This document shows, piece after piece, positions 1 through 6,310 of a stretch of DNA of 12,234 nt. Positions within the stretch are counted from its first letter, which is position 1, and the number at the start of each line of letters is the position of its first letter. Source of the DNA: JAGBWK01 sp964490275 (GTDB lineage Bacteria > Bacteroidota > Bacteroidia > Bacteroidales > Muribaculaceae). The position numbers and the translations under genes were made by a program. The notes under the pieces were generated by a model. That model searched no databases and was not told where the DNA came from. It saw nothing but the letters and a program-made list of their open reading frames with translations. The stretch lies in contig CAZBBL010000053.1 of NCBI GenBank assembly GCA_964490275.1, positions 1 to 12,234 of the forward strand. The letters run 5' to 3'.

Positions 1-196
1 GCATCTCGGAGTTGTGGCCGGGTGGGTCGACGATGTGACAACGGATGGCTCCGTGCTCGCGTATGCGCTCGAGCATCGAGATGATGTCTTTTTGGTAGGG
101 ATTGATGGGTTGGCCGAGCCACTGCCGGAAGAATCGGCTGTGGTCGACAGCAACGGGGTTGCAATCGCGGCGGAGTTGATGGATGAGTTTTTTCAT
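1..196 (-). CDS. Unrecognised protein, N-terminal 65 residues (partial)
   Basis: An open minus-strand frame starts at ATG 196-194 and runs off the left edge without a stop. The start MKKLIHQLRR looks like a genuine bacterial N-terminus. The rest is soluble and moderately basic, with no signal peptide or membrane segment, and ends in a DPPGHNSEM stretch at the window edge. I do not recognise the family. A TAnnTTTG promoter-like box lies only 8-15 bases upstream of the ATG, so the mRNA leader would be very short or absent if that box is used. The competing plus-strand frame over the same bases looks like a shadow: it has no promoter and an unremarkable composition. The gene is divergent from the glycosyltransferase at 554. 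Confidence 0.6.
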   Translation of the reverse strand, partial: MKKLIHQLRRDCNPVAVDHSRFFRQWLGQPINPYQKDIISMLERIREHGAIRCHIVDPPGHNSEM

Positions 197-203
197 TTGC
201 TCG

Positions 204-211
204 CAAAGGTA
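204..211 (-). promoter_or_regulatory. Possible -7 box for the left-edge gene
   Basis: The minus strand reads TACCTTTG here, matching the Bacteroidetes -7 consensus TAnnTTTG. The nearest upstream TTTG (plus 237-240) is 25 bases away, longer than usual, so the -33 element is doubtful. If used, transcription would begin almost at the ATG at 196. Confidence 0.35.
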
Positions 212-285
212 GTGCGGGCAGCAGGGGAAAGGGCGACAAATTGTCACTTTTGTCGAGTGGTTTTGAGGGTGAGGGGCAGCAACGA

Positions 286-312
286 TGTAGGGGCGTGATT
301 CATCGCGCCCGG
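286..312 (-). repeat. Hairpin repeat copy A (inverted relative to B and C)
   Basis: The arms GGGCGTGAT (291-299) and ATCGCGCCC (302-310) flank a two-base loop. Relative to copies B and C this copy lies in the opposite orientation and differs inside the stem, yet pairing is kept, with one position becoming a U-G wobble in RNA. It is preceded by TGTAG, the complement of the CTACA that follows copies B and C. Confidence 0.7.
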
Positions 313-351
313 GCGGCGCGTAAGCGACGCAACCGGCAATCATTCAGGCGG

Positions 352-388
352 TTGATGGGAGCGGGCGAAATGAATTTCGCCCCTACAA
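352..388 (+). repeat. Hairpin repeat copy B
   Basis: A 37-base unit beginning TTGATGG and ending CCCTACAA. Its core is a perfect 9-bp inverted repeat, GGGCGAAAT and ATTTCGCCC, with loop GA. It matches copy C at 35 of 37 positions and lies 67 bases before it in the same orientation. It resembles the small palindromic elements dispersed between bacterial genes; no coding capacity. Confidence 0.8.
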
Positions 389-418
389 ACATAGCGCATA
401 CCTTTGAGGGTGAGGCGT

Positions 419-455
419 TTGATGGTGGCGGGCGAAATGAATTTCGCCCCTACAA
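419..455 (+). repeat. Hairpin repeat copy C
   Basis: Direct repeat of copy B with the identical 28-base core (428-455) and two differences in the leading segment. It carries the same perfect 9-bp hairpin. The 13-base TTTGAGGGTGAGG motif at 403-415 lies just before it; the same motif lies before copy A. Confidence 0.8.
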
Positions 456-489
456 TGATGATGCAACCCACCGATGGTGGGGCGATTGC

Positions 490-520
490 TTGCAATTTGT
501 GTTTTATTTTTATAGATTTG
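490..520 (+). promoter_or_regulatory. Promoter of the family-2-type glycosyltransferase
   Basis: TTG at 490-492, a 20-base spacer, then TAGATTTG at 513-520 fit the Bacteroidetes vegetative promoter. The predicted start of transcription near 527 leaves a leader of roughly 25-30 bases to the ATG at 554. Confidence 0.6.
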
Positions 521-553
521 CAAAATTAACCATCACGTTTTGCCGATATTAGA

Positions 554-1351
554 ATGTTAACCTTAGATTTAGCCCTTGCAACATGGAAGCCCGACGGCAT
601 ACTTCGCGTAGCTGCGATGGATTTGCCGGTAGTGGCCGGTGTGCGTTACGTAGTTTCTTGGCAGGCGTCGGAAAATGCGCCGATACCTGACGAGCTGCAG
701 CGAAGAGATGATGTAGTAGTATATCGCACCGACGTGGTTGGCGTTTCGGCCAATCGCAATAATGCGTTGGATCATTGCGACGCAGATATCGTGCTCAACA
801 GTGATGATGATTTGGCCTATACGGCAAAGGAACTTCGAGCCGTGCAACGTGTGTTTGAAAACGATCCTGATGTGGAGCTTGCCACATTTAAATATAATAA
901 TGCGGGTTTGAAGCGCTATCCGTCGGTGGTGACCGATTTGCGCAAGATGCCCAAAAACTATTGGGTAGGGACGATAGAGATAGCTGTCAGACGCAATTCG
1001 CCGGCCGGCCAACTAAGGTTTAATACGTTGTTTGGTCCGGGTGCCCCATATATCGCTTCGGGTGAAGATGAGATATTTTTGCTGACGGCGAGACGTCGCG
1101 GCATGGTGTGCCGTTTTTACCCCATACAGATTGCTACCCACTATGGATTGTCGACCGGCACGCGTCGCATCACCAACATAAATGTGTTGCATGGCATGGG
1201 CGCCGTGTTGCGGTTGAGCTATGGGCTGTCGTCGTTGCCAAGGGTTGTGCTCAAAGCCTATCGCCTTGCACGCCGTGGCCAAGTGTCGTTGCTGCGAGCC
1301 CTTAAAGGGTTGTTGCAGGGGTGGCACTATGCACGCAAAATCACTCTTTGA
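554..1351 (+). CDS. Glycosyltransferase, family 2-like (GT-A fold)
   Basis: A 265-residue predicted cytoplasmic or membrane-associated sugar transferase. The N-terminal strand DLALATWKPDGILR occupies the place of the usual family-2 nucleotide-binding opening. NSDDDLAY near residues 82-89 supplies the DxD-type metal and nucleotide-sugar motif. GEDEIFLL near 171-178 is a candidate catalytic-base region. The basic, amphipathic C-terminus (from about residue 215) could bind the membrane. The length is typical for a single GT-A domain. The ATG at 554 follows closely on a good promoter. The gene is monocistronic and meets the minus-strand phosphoethanolamine transferase tail to tail, overlapping it by 11 bases. 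Donor and acceptor cannot be read from the sequence; the neighbours suggest a surface glycan or lipopolysaccharide. Confidence 0.8.
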   Translation: MLTLDLALATWKPDGILRVAAMDLPVVAGVRYVVSWQASENAPIPDELQRRDDVVVYRTDVVGVSANRNNALDHCDADIVLNSDDDLAYTAKELRAVQRVFENDPDVELATFKYNNAGLKRYPSVVTDLRKMPKNYWVGTIEIAVRRNSPAGQLRFNTLFGPGAPYIASGEDEIFLLTARRRGMVCRFYPIQIATHYGLSTGTRRITNINVLHGMGAVLRLSYGLSSLPRVVLKAYRLARRGQVSLLRALKGLLQGWHYARKITL

Positions 1352-2870
1352 CGCTACTTACCGACGCGCTTTCCATGACCAGCGAGAATGTCTGAGTCGT
1401 GTCGATGCGTTTTGAGGCATTGGCTCTAAGCGAGTCGATAAATGCTCGGTTTTTATCGCGATAGGTGTCGGAATACCAAATAAAACTTGCCGCTTTCTTT
1501 ACTCCGGGGTTGTCAAAACCGTGGAGATATTGGCCGTTGTCGCCGAGTGCTTCGCCGTGGTCTGACTGATAGATGATAATGCAATTTCGCTTTTCGTAGA
1601 GATTAATCAGCTGATTGATAAACCAATCGGTGTAGACGACGGTGTTGTCGTAGGAGTTGACGATTTGCTCGGGTGTGTTGGCCGAGACTTCGCGCGAGGT
1701 GACACCGGGGCTGAATTTTGCCCGGTCGGTCGGGTAGTGAGATGTGTAAACCCAGTGAGAGCCGATGCAGTGTATCACCATACATTGGTTGGCCCGGGCA
1801 GATTGACGGGCTATGCGGCGGATGTGGGGCAACATTGAGCCGTCGAGATTTTGCGAGAATACATATACGTTTTTGCCCGGCTCGTTGTGAATAAGAGTAT
1901 CGGCCTCGTGCATGAAGTAGGAGTAGGATTGCATTTCGTCTTGGTTTGAAATCCAAGCGGTGTGGAATCCGGCTTTGCGCAGCGGGGTGAGAAACGATTG
2001 ACGGTCGAAGGCGGCGTCGGGGTTGCCGTCGACCTTCTCGGTAAGTATATGTGGGATGGAGGCGTAGGTGTGGGTATAGTCGCTCACGACGTTGGGACGC
2101 GAGATGACGTTGGCTCTATGGCTCATCAGCGACGGTGTAGTAGGGCGGTTGTAACCGTTGATTTGCAAATGGTCGGGGCGGAGCGATTCGCCTATGACGA
2201 CAATCACGGTAAGGCTGTCGGCCGAGGTTGTAAACATGGCGTTGTCGTATGTGTCGCGATGTTCGAGCGCCGTGCGGTGCATCGTCTGATAGCCTTTGAC
2301 GGCGTGATAAAGCGAGTAGGGCAGACGTGCCGCGATTGGTTCTTTCAGTCGTGGTATCAGTTGCAGCGACATCAAGGCCAAACCTACGACAACGATGGCG
2401 ATGGCTGAACGGCGGCTATCGGCCACTTTTTTGAAGCGCAGATAGGTGGCACCAACACCGACGGCGGCAGCTGCCAATATGGTGACAATCAGCGTAGGCG
2501 AGACAACGGTCATGGCCGTCGACAGATTGTTTTCGAGACTGAGTTCGATGATAGTAGGGGTCAGCGTGATGCCCATCGACAGTCGGTAGTAGGCCAGCGT
2601 AGCCGACACGATAAGCAGCGGAGTGAACGTCGCCGCCATCACATAGCGATTGACGACAAGCAGACCGATAATGCCGGACGAGCAAGCTGCCAGTAGTGCC
2701 CATTGCAGCGCCAAGGCCATGAATCCGGCAAAGGAGCCGGCTGGGTTGTCGGCAAATTCGATTGTCAAAAACACGGCTGCGTAGGCCAATGATGTAAGTA
2801 GCCAAAACGCTGCGAGGCGGCATTTGCCGTCGCGCACTATCTTGCAGCTATGGAGTAGTCGTTTTAGCAT
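1341..2870 (-). CDS. Phosphoethanolamine transferase, EptA/CptA-type sulfatase-fold protein
   Basis: A 509-residue inner-membrane enzyme predicted to move phosphoethanolamine from phosphatidylethanolamine to lipid A or the inner core on the periplasmic face. About five membrane helices occupy residues 19-173 (roughly 19-39, 46-73, 76-96, 119-144, 155-173). The periplasmic sulfatase-fold domain carries GESLRPDHLQINGYNRPTTP (227-246), GSHWVYTSHYP (370-380), YDNTVVYTDW (407-416), and SDHGEALGDNGQYLHG (436-451), which are hallmark metal-binding and active-site motifs. The nucleophile position, Thr in EptA and MCR enzymes, is Ser229 here. I chose ATG 2870 rather than an in-frame TTG at 2906 because that TTG lies inside the promoter -7 box. 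The acceptor is inferred from family only. Confidence 0.9.
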   Translation of the reverse strand: MLKRLLHSCKIVRDGKCRLAAFWLLTSLAYAAVFLTIEFADNPAGSFAGFMALALQWALLAACSSGIIGLLVVNRYVMAATFTPLLIVSATLAYYRLSMGITLTPTIIELSLENNLSTAMTVVSPTLIVTILAAAAVGVGATYLRFKKVADSRRSAIAIVVVGLALMSLQLIPRLKEPIAARLPYSLYHAVKGYQTMHRTALEHRDTYDNAMFTTSADSLTVIVVIGESLRPDHLQINGYNRPTTPSLMSHRANVISRPNVVSDYTHTYASIPHILTEKVDGNPDAAFDRQSFLTPLRKAGFHTAWISNQDEMQSYSYFMHEADTLIHNEPGKNVYVFSQNLDGSMLPHIRRIARQSARANQCMVIHCIGSHWVYTSHYPTDRAKFSPGVTSREVSANTPEQIVNSYDNTVVYTDWFINQLINLYEKRNCIIIYQSDHGEALGDNGQYLHGFDNPGVKKAASFIWYSDTYRDKNRAFIDSLRANASKRIDTTQTFSLVMESASVSSVKE

Positions 2871-2903
2871 CTTGTGAATAGAGATGTGATGGTTGTCACA
2901 CCG

Positions 2904-2935
2904 CAAAGATAGTATTTAAGGCTCCATCCTACAAA
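2904..2935 (-). promoter_or_regulatory. Promoter of the phosphoethanolamine transferase
   Basis: On the minus strand TTTG (plus 2932-2935), a 20-base spacer and TATCTTTG (plus 2904-2911) give an excellent Bacteroidetes promoter. It leaves a leader of about 25-30 bases before the ATG at 2870 and rules out the upstream in-frame TTG as the start. Confidence 0.75.
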
Positions 2936-2947
2936 TTTGATAATATA

Positions 2948-3115
2948 TTAGTCGGGATAGGGGTCGCGCAATTTATATCTGAACGAGGGATTGATGAGGC
3001 AGTCGTAGATGCCGATTGCCATCATGGCCTTTGCAATGGCCAATTTCGCACGTTGCGTCAATGTCGGTTTCGAGGCTGCCGAGCTTTCTACGCTTGGATA
3101 CTGATGAATCTGCAA
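2948..3115 (-). pseudogene. C-terminal remnant of a family-8 glycosyltransferase
   Basis: A minus-strand frame ends at TAA 2950-2948 and is open back to a TAA at 3133-3131. Its last 40 or so codons encode a basic helical segment followed by GIYDCLINPSFRYKLRDPYPD. The two intact family-8 transferases downstream end in the same way: GIY, then S-W-x-K, then DPYPNA or DPYPDA. At the DNA level the final cgacccctatcccgac matches the tail of the gene ending at 6204 at 15 of 16 bases. The catalytic GT-A domain is missing; no DxD or family-8 core motif lies in this interval. The first in-frame start would be a TTG at 3115, the first ATG lies at 3025. A decayed third paralogue is likeliest; a small real protein of up to 55 residues is the alternative. 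Confidence 0.6.
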
Positions 3116-3125
3116 TGTGTTGACG

Positions 3126-3158
3126 CAAAGTTAGCGCTTTTTGTGGGCATGGTAGCAA
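3126..3158 (-). promoter_or_regulatory. Possible promoter upstream of the family-8 remnant
   Basis: The minus strand has TTG (plus 3156-3158), a 22-base spacer and TAACTTTG (plus 3126-3133). It reads toward the glycosyltransferase remnant and may be the surviving promoter of the lost gene. Confidence 0.4.
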
Positions 3159-3173
3159 TAAAACGTGATATTT

Positions 3174-3206
3174 TTGGCGGGGTTTACAAAATAATTTGTA
3201 ACTTCG
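3174..3206 (+). promoter_or_regulatory. Likely promoter of the LytM-like gene and the family-8 pair
   Basis: TTG at 3174-3176, a 22-base spacer, and TAACTTCG at 3199-3206, one base off the TAnnTTTG consensus. It is divergent from the possible minus-strand promoter at 3126-3158 and about 33 bases before the ATG at 3239. Confidence 0.45.
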
Positions 3207-3238
3207 CTGTTGGCAACCTAATCATTGCATTTCTTGAT

Positions 3239-4120
3239 ATGACCACCGACGACACTCCGACTCAGCAAACTGCCCACCGGCCGGCTAAGCCTGTGCGTTT
3301 TAAGACGCCCAAGCATTATCGTCTTGCGTTCTACAACGAGAATACGCTCAATTGCGATTGGTCGTTGAAGATGAGCGGTCGTCGCTTGCTGGTGATGATT
3401 ATCGTGGTGGCCTTTTGTGTGGTTTGTATCGGTGCCATGTTGATGGCTTTTACGCCGCTCAAAAACTTTCTGCCCGGCTATCTGCGCCCGGCAGAGCGAC
3501 AAGAATATCTCGAAGCGTCGTCGCGGTTGGACTCGCTGCTCAATGTGGCGCGTCTCAACGATGCCTATATCAACAATATCACCAATATCCTCGACGGCAA
3601 GCTGAGTAGCGACTCGCTGCTAAGCGGGTTGGCCCATGAGGCCGTGCCGGCCGACGAACGCGATTCGCTGCTGCGGCCTACATCGCTCGAGGCAGCTTTT
3701 GTCTCGGAGTATCTCGGACGCGAGCAGTCGGCCCAAACCGACAGCGTCGACGTCGCCTCCGGAGCAAAATTTGCCGTGCCGGTAAAGAATGCCGTGGTAA
3801 AAGCCGGACGGGCGGCTACGCGCCCCGAGTTTACGCTCGAGGCCGGCAAGGTGACGGTCTACGCAGTGGCTGCGGGCCGAGTGATTGACATCTACACCAA
3901 CGACAATAAGACCTACTCGCTGGTGATGCAACATGCCGACGGCTATATCAGTATCTACCGCGGATTGACGCAGCTCTATCGCGATAGAGGCTCTTATGCC
4001 GGTATGGGTGCCCGCTTAGGCGCCATCGGCCGTAGCGGTTCGACCGAGGACAAGAGCTTCGGCTTTGAGCTGATTCACGATGGCGTGGCCCTCAACCCGA
4101 TGAAATATATCGACTTCTAA
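3239..4120 (+). CDS. Membrane-anchored LytM/M23-like protein, apparently non-catalytic
   Basis: A 293-residue protein with a cytoplasmic N-terminus of about 48 residues, one membrane helix (about 49-71), a Ser/Asp/Leu-rich linker (85-175) that may be partly coiled coil, and a C-terminal LytM-like domain (about 197-293). The domain keeps the family's beta-strand pattern: VYAVAAGRVI, then YSLVMQHADGYISIYRGL, then GAIGRSGS, ending in NPMKYIDF. The zinc ligands are gone: no HxxxD before the VYA strand, Arg-Gly where YAH is normal, and SFGFE where HLHFE is normal. It should therefore not cut peptidoglycan. By analogy with EnvC and NlpD it may bind or activate an amidase; that is inference. I start at ATG 3239; the frame is open back to a TTG at 3053, but that stretch covers the promoter and the antisense remnant. 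It is probably cotranscribed with the two following transferases. Confidence 0.82.
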   Translation: MTTDDTPTQQTAHRPAKPVRFKTPKHYRLAFYNENTLNCDWSLKMSGRRLLVMIIVVAFCVVCIGAMLMAFTPLKNFLPGYLRPAERQEYLEASSRLDSLLNVARLNDAYINNITNILDGKLSSDSLLSGLAHEAVPADERDSLLRPTSLEAAFVSEYLGREQSAQTDSVDVASGAKFAVPVKNAVVKAGRAATRPEFTLEAGKVTVYAVAAGRVIDIYTNDNKTYSLVMQHADGYISIYRGLTQLYRDRGSYAGMGARLGAIGRSGSTEDKSFGFELIHDGVALNPMKYIDF

Positions 4121-4162
4121 CATACAATATCATACTATACATTCATTCATCATCATCACAAA

Positions 4163-5170
4163 ATGCAACAAGACTTGTCTAAAACCCCGATAAACATATT
4201 GATGTGCTCTGATGAGCGCGGCGTGGCGATGATGCACATGTCGCTGAAATCGATTTTCGACAGCAACCGCTATGAAAATCTCGAGGTGCATATCATCACC
4301 GACGGCTTATCTGAGGCGTCGACCGAGAAGTTAAACGTTCTCGGCAAGCATTTCAACCGTAAGATTGTCGTGCACACCATCACCGGCGACGATTTGCGCC
4401 GTTTCGACATGCCCTATCTCGAAGGGAAAGAGTGGCCGATAGCGGCTACATTTCGCCTGATAATGGGACGGCTGCTTCCCGATTTGCATCGCGTGATTTA
4501 TCTCGACATCGACACGATGACGCGCCGCTCGTTGTTGCCGTTGTGGCTGACCGATTTGGAGGGCTGCGTCGTTGGCGGAGTGAGGGATGTTCCCGAAAAT
4601 ACTCAAGAGCGTTTGGGTAATCCCTCGGAGTATCCATATATCAACTCGGGAGTGTTGTTGGTCGACCTCGACCTATGGCGTGCTCTCGACCTCGATACGA
4701 AACTCATCGCAGCGATTGCCGACCATCCCGAGCAATATCTCTATTTCGACCAAGACGCTATCAATCATCTGCTCTACGACAAAATAAAACTACTGCCGGC
4801 GGTGTATAATATGATGATGCTCTTGCATTATCGCTACCAAAGTGGCGCGGCCGAACCCGAAGAACTCGACTATCTACAAAGATATCCGGTGGTGGTACAT
4901 TTCACCGGACAGTGGAAGCCGTGGAATAAAGGCGGATATGCGCCCGGCCATTTCAAACGCGATTTGGTGAAGCGCTATATAGCTATGGCGCCTAAAACCG
5001 ATGGTCTTTGGAAATCAAATTGCTATTACGAAGCGAAGGGAAAGATGACATTGCGCTATGCCATACTCCGCTGTTTGAGCGAAGTGAAGCGTCGGTTGGT
5101 GCGCCATGGCATATACCTCGCTCCGAGCTGGCATAAATACCATTTTGTAGACCCATATCCCAATGCCTGA
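4163..5170 (+). CDS. Family-8 glycosyltransferase, first tandem copy
   Basis: A 335-residue retaining glycosyltransferase of the LgtC/WaaJ type, which adds galactose or glucose from a UDP-sugar to a lipopolysaccharide or similar acceptor at the cytoplasmic face of the membrane. Visible family motifs are the nucleotide-binding opening INILMCSDERG (10-20), the metal-binding DxD in YLDIDTM (113-119, Asp115 and Asp117), INSGVLLVDLDLWR (160-173), FDQDAIN (195-201) and VHFTGQWKPW (245-254). The C-terminus is basic and amphipathic, as in family members that sit on the membrane, and ends DPYPNA. The 42-base gap from the LytM-like gene has no promoter box, so the two are probably cotranscribed. It is a close paralogue of the next gene, diverging after residue 140. 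The exact sugar and linkage are unknown. Confidence 0.9.
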   Translation: MQQDLSKTPINILMCSDERGVAMMHMSLKSIFDSNRYENLEVHIITDGLSEASTEKLNVLGKHFNRKIVVHTITGDDLRRFDMPYLEGKEWPIAATFRLIMGRLLPDLHRVIYLDIDTMTRRSLLPLWLTDLEGCVVGGVRDVPENTQERLGNPSEYPYINSGVLLVDLDLWRALDLDTKLIAAIADHPEQYLYFDQDAINHLLYDKIKLLPAVYNMMMLLHYRYQSGAAEPEELDYLQRYPVVVHFTGQWKPWNKGGYAPGHFKRDLVKRYIAMAPKTDGLWKSNCYYEAKGKMTLRYAILRCLSEVKRRLVRHGIYLAPSWHKYHFVDPYPNA

Positions 5171-5190
5171 TAATACAAGAGAAAAAGTAA

Positions 5191-6204
5191 ATGACTGATA
5201 AGAAGATAAACATACTGATGTGCTCAGATGAGCGTGGCGTAGCGATGATGCACATGTCGCTGAAAACGATTTTCGATAGCAACCGCTATGAAGACCTTGA
5301 GGTGCATATCATCACTGACGGCTTCTCTGAGGCATCGACCGAGAAGATAAACGTTCTCGGCAAGCATTTCAATCGCAAGATTGTAGTCCACACCATCACC
5401 GCCGAGATGATTGGCAACTTCGACATACCATATCTCAATGGTAAGCCATGGCCGATAGCGGCTACATTTCGTCTGATGATGGGGCGGTTGCTTCCCGATT
5501 TGCATCGTGTGATTTATCTCGATATCGACACGATGACACGTCGCTCGCTGTTGCCGTTGTGGCTCACCGATTTAGAGGGCTGCGTCGTCGGCGGTGTGGA
5601 AGAGTTTGCCGATGTTACTCAGGCTAAATTTGGCAATCCTCCGGAGTATCCATATATCAATTCGGGAGTGTTGCTGGTCGACCTCGATCTATGGCGCGCC
5701 CTCGGCCTCGACACGAAAATCATCGCAGCGATAGCCGACCACCCCGAAAAATATTTCTATTTCGACCAAGACGCCATCAATCATCTGCTCTACGACAAAA
5801 TAAAGCCACTGCCGGCGGTGTATAACGCTACGATGAGCAGCCACTACCGCTATCATTGCCCTGAGCAGGATAAACCATATCAAGATTTTGTCAGACGCAA
5901 TCCGACTATAGTGCACTTCACCGGGCCGATAAAGCCATGGGATAAATGCTTTTATCCGCCGGCTCCGCGATGCAAACGCGCTATGATAAAGCATTATATA
6001 GCTATGGAGCCCAAAACCGAAGGGCTTTGGGGCATAAAGCGATATTATCGCCCCGACACCGTCAGGCCAACGCTGCTTGGGTGGCCTCGATATGCCGTGC
6101 TCAAGCTATGTAGCTTCATCAAGCAATATATGATTTTGCTCGGTATTTGCCCGTTTGAAAGTTGGCGCAAGACGCGCATCTACGACCCTTATCCCGACGC
6201 TTAG
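5191..6204 (+). CDS. Family-8 glycosyltransferase, second tandem copy
   Basis: A 337-residue paralogue of the preceding gene, 20 bases downstream and probably cotranslated from one mRNA; the A/G-rich GAGAAAAAG lies before its ATG. It carries the DxD in YLDIDTM (109-115), YINSGVLLVDLDLWR (155-169), FDQDAIN (191-197) and VHFTGPIKPW (241-250). The first 135 residues are almost the same as in copy one. The segments after GCVVGGV (136-150), after PAVYN (212-240) and after KPW differ strongly; these regions help form the acceptor pocket in family-8 enzymes, so the copies probably act on different acceptors or successive positions. It ends DPYPDA. Synonymous differences are spread along the shared part, so the duplication is not very recent. 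Confidence 0.9.
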   Translation: MTDKKINILMCSDERGVAMMHMSLKTIFDSNRYEDLEVHIITDGFSEASTEKINVLGKHFNRKIVVHTITAEMIGNFDIPYLNGKPWPIAATFRLMMGRLLPDLHRVIYLDIDTMTRRSLLPLWLTDLEGCVVGGVEEFADVTQAKFGNPPEYPYINSGVLLVDLDLWRALGLDTKIIAAIADHPEKYFYFDQDAINHLLYDKIKPLPAVYNATMSSHYRYHCPEQDKPYQDFVRRNPTIVHFTGPIKPWDKCFYPPAPRCKRAMIKHYIAMEPKTEGLWGIKRYYRPDTVRPTLLGWPRYAVLKLCSFIKQYMILLGICPFESWRKTRIYDPYPDA

Positions 6205-6244
6205 AGCTTGTCGGAAAACAAGTTCCTAAAAAAGTGGGGGAGTG

Positions 6245-6278
6245 TTGGCTGCGTATTGGCGAGAATTTAGTATTTTTG
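6245..6278 (+). promoter_or_regulatory. Promoter of the dxr operon
   Basis: TATTTTTG at 6271-6278 is a full match to TAnnTTTG. TTG at 6245-6247 lies 23 bases upstream, at the long end of normal spacing. Transcription would start near 6285, about 26 bases before the chosen GTG start of dxr. Confidence 0.6.
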
Positions 6279-6310
6279 CAAATTACATTGCAACTCGACA
6301 AAAATATACT

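Larger units (their letters stand above)
197..553. other. Repeat-bearing intergenic region
   Basis: This 357-base stretch between divergent genes has no convincing protein-coding gene. An open frame across 241-552 runs through hairpin repeats and looks incidental. The stretch holds three related hairpin repeats (286-312, 352-388, 419-455), a 13-base direct repeat TTTGAGGGTGAGG at 262-274 and 403-415, and the promoter for the glycosyltransferase gene at its right end. Confidence 0.75.

Noticed and set aside
231..255. GACAA-A-TTGTC palindrome upstream of the left-edge gene, sharing the word TTTGTC with the right-end palindrome
   Set aside because: The shared word is only six bases and the symmetry is short; chance is sufficient, so no common regulator is claimed.
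241..552. 103-codon plus-strand open frame across the left intergenic region
   Set aside because: It runs through the three hairpin repeats, has no family-like sequence, and overlaps the promoter of the next gene; it looks incidental.
2871..2906. Longer N-terminus of the phosphoethanolamine transferase from TTG 2906
   Set aside because: The TTG is part of the -7 promoter box, so it would not be in the mRNA.
4121..4162. CATT/CAT simple repeat between the LytM-like and family-8 genes
   Set aside because: A few short units in a 42-base AT-rich leader; no evidence of phase variation or promoter function.
6204..6225. Hairpin just after the second family-8 gene (GAGCTTGT, loop CGGAAA, ACAAGTTC), a candidate terminator
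   Set aside because: The 8-bp stem contains a wobble and is followed by CTAAAAAAG rather than a T-run on the plus strand, so it does not meet the criteria for an intrinsic terminator.
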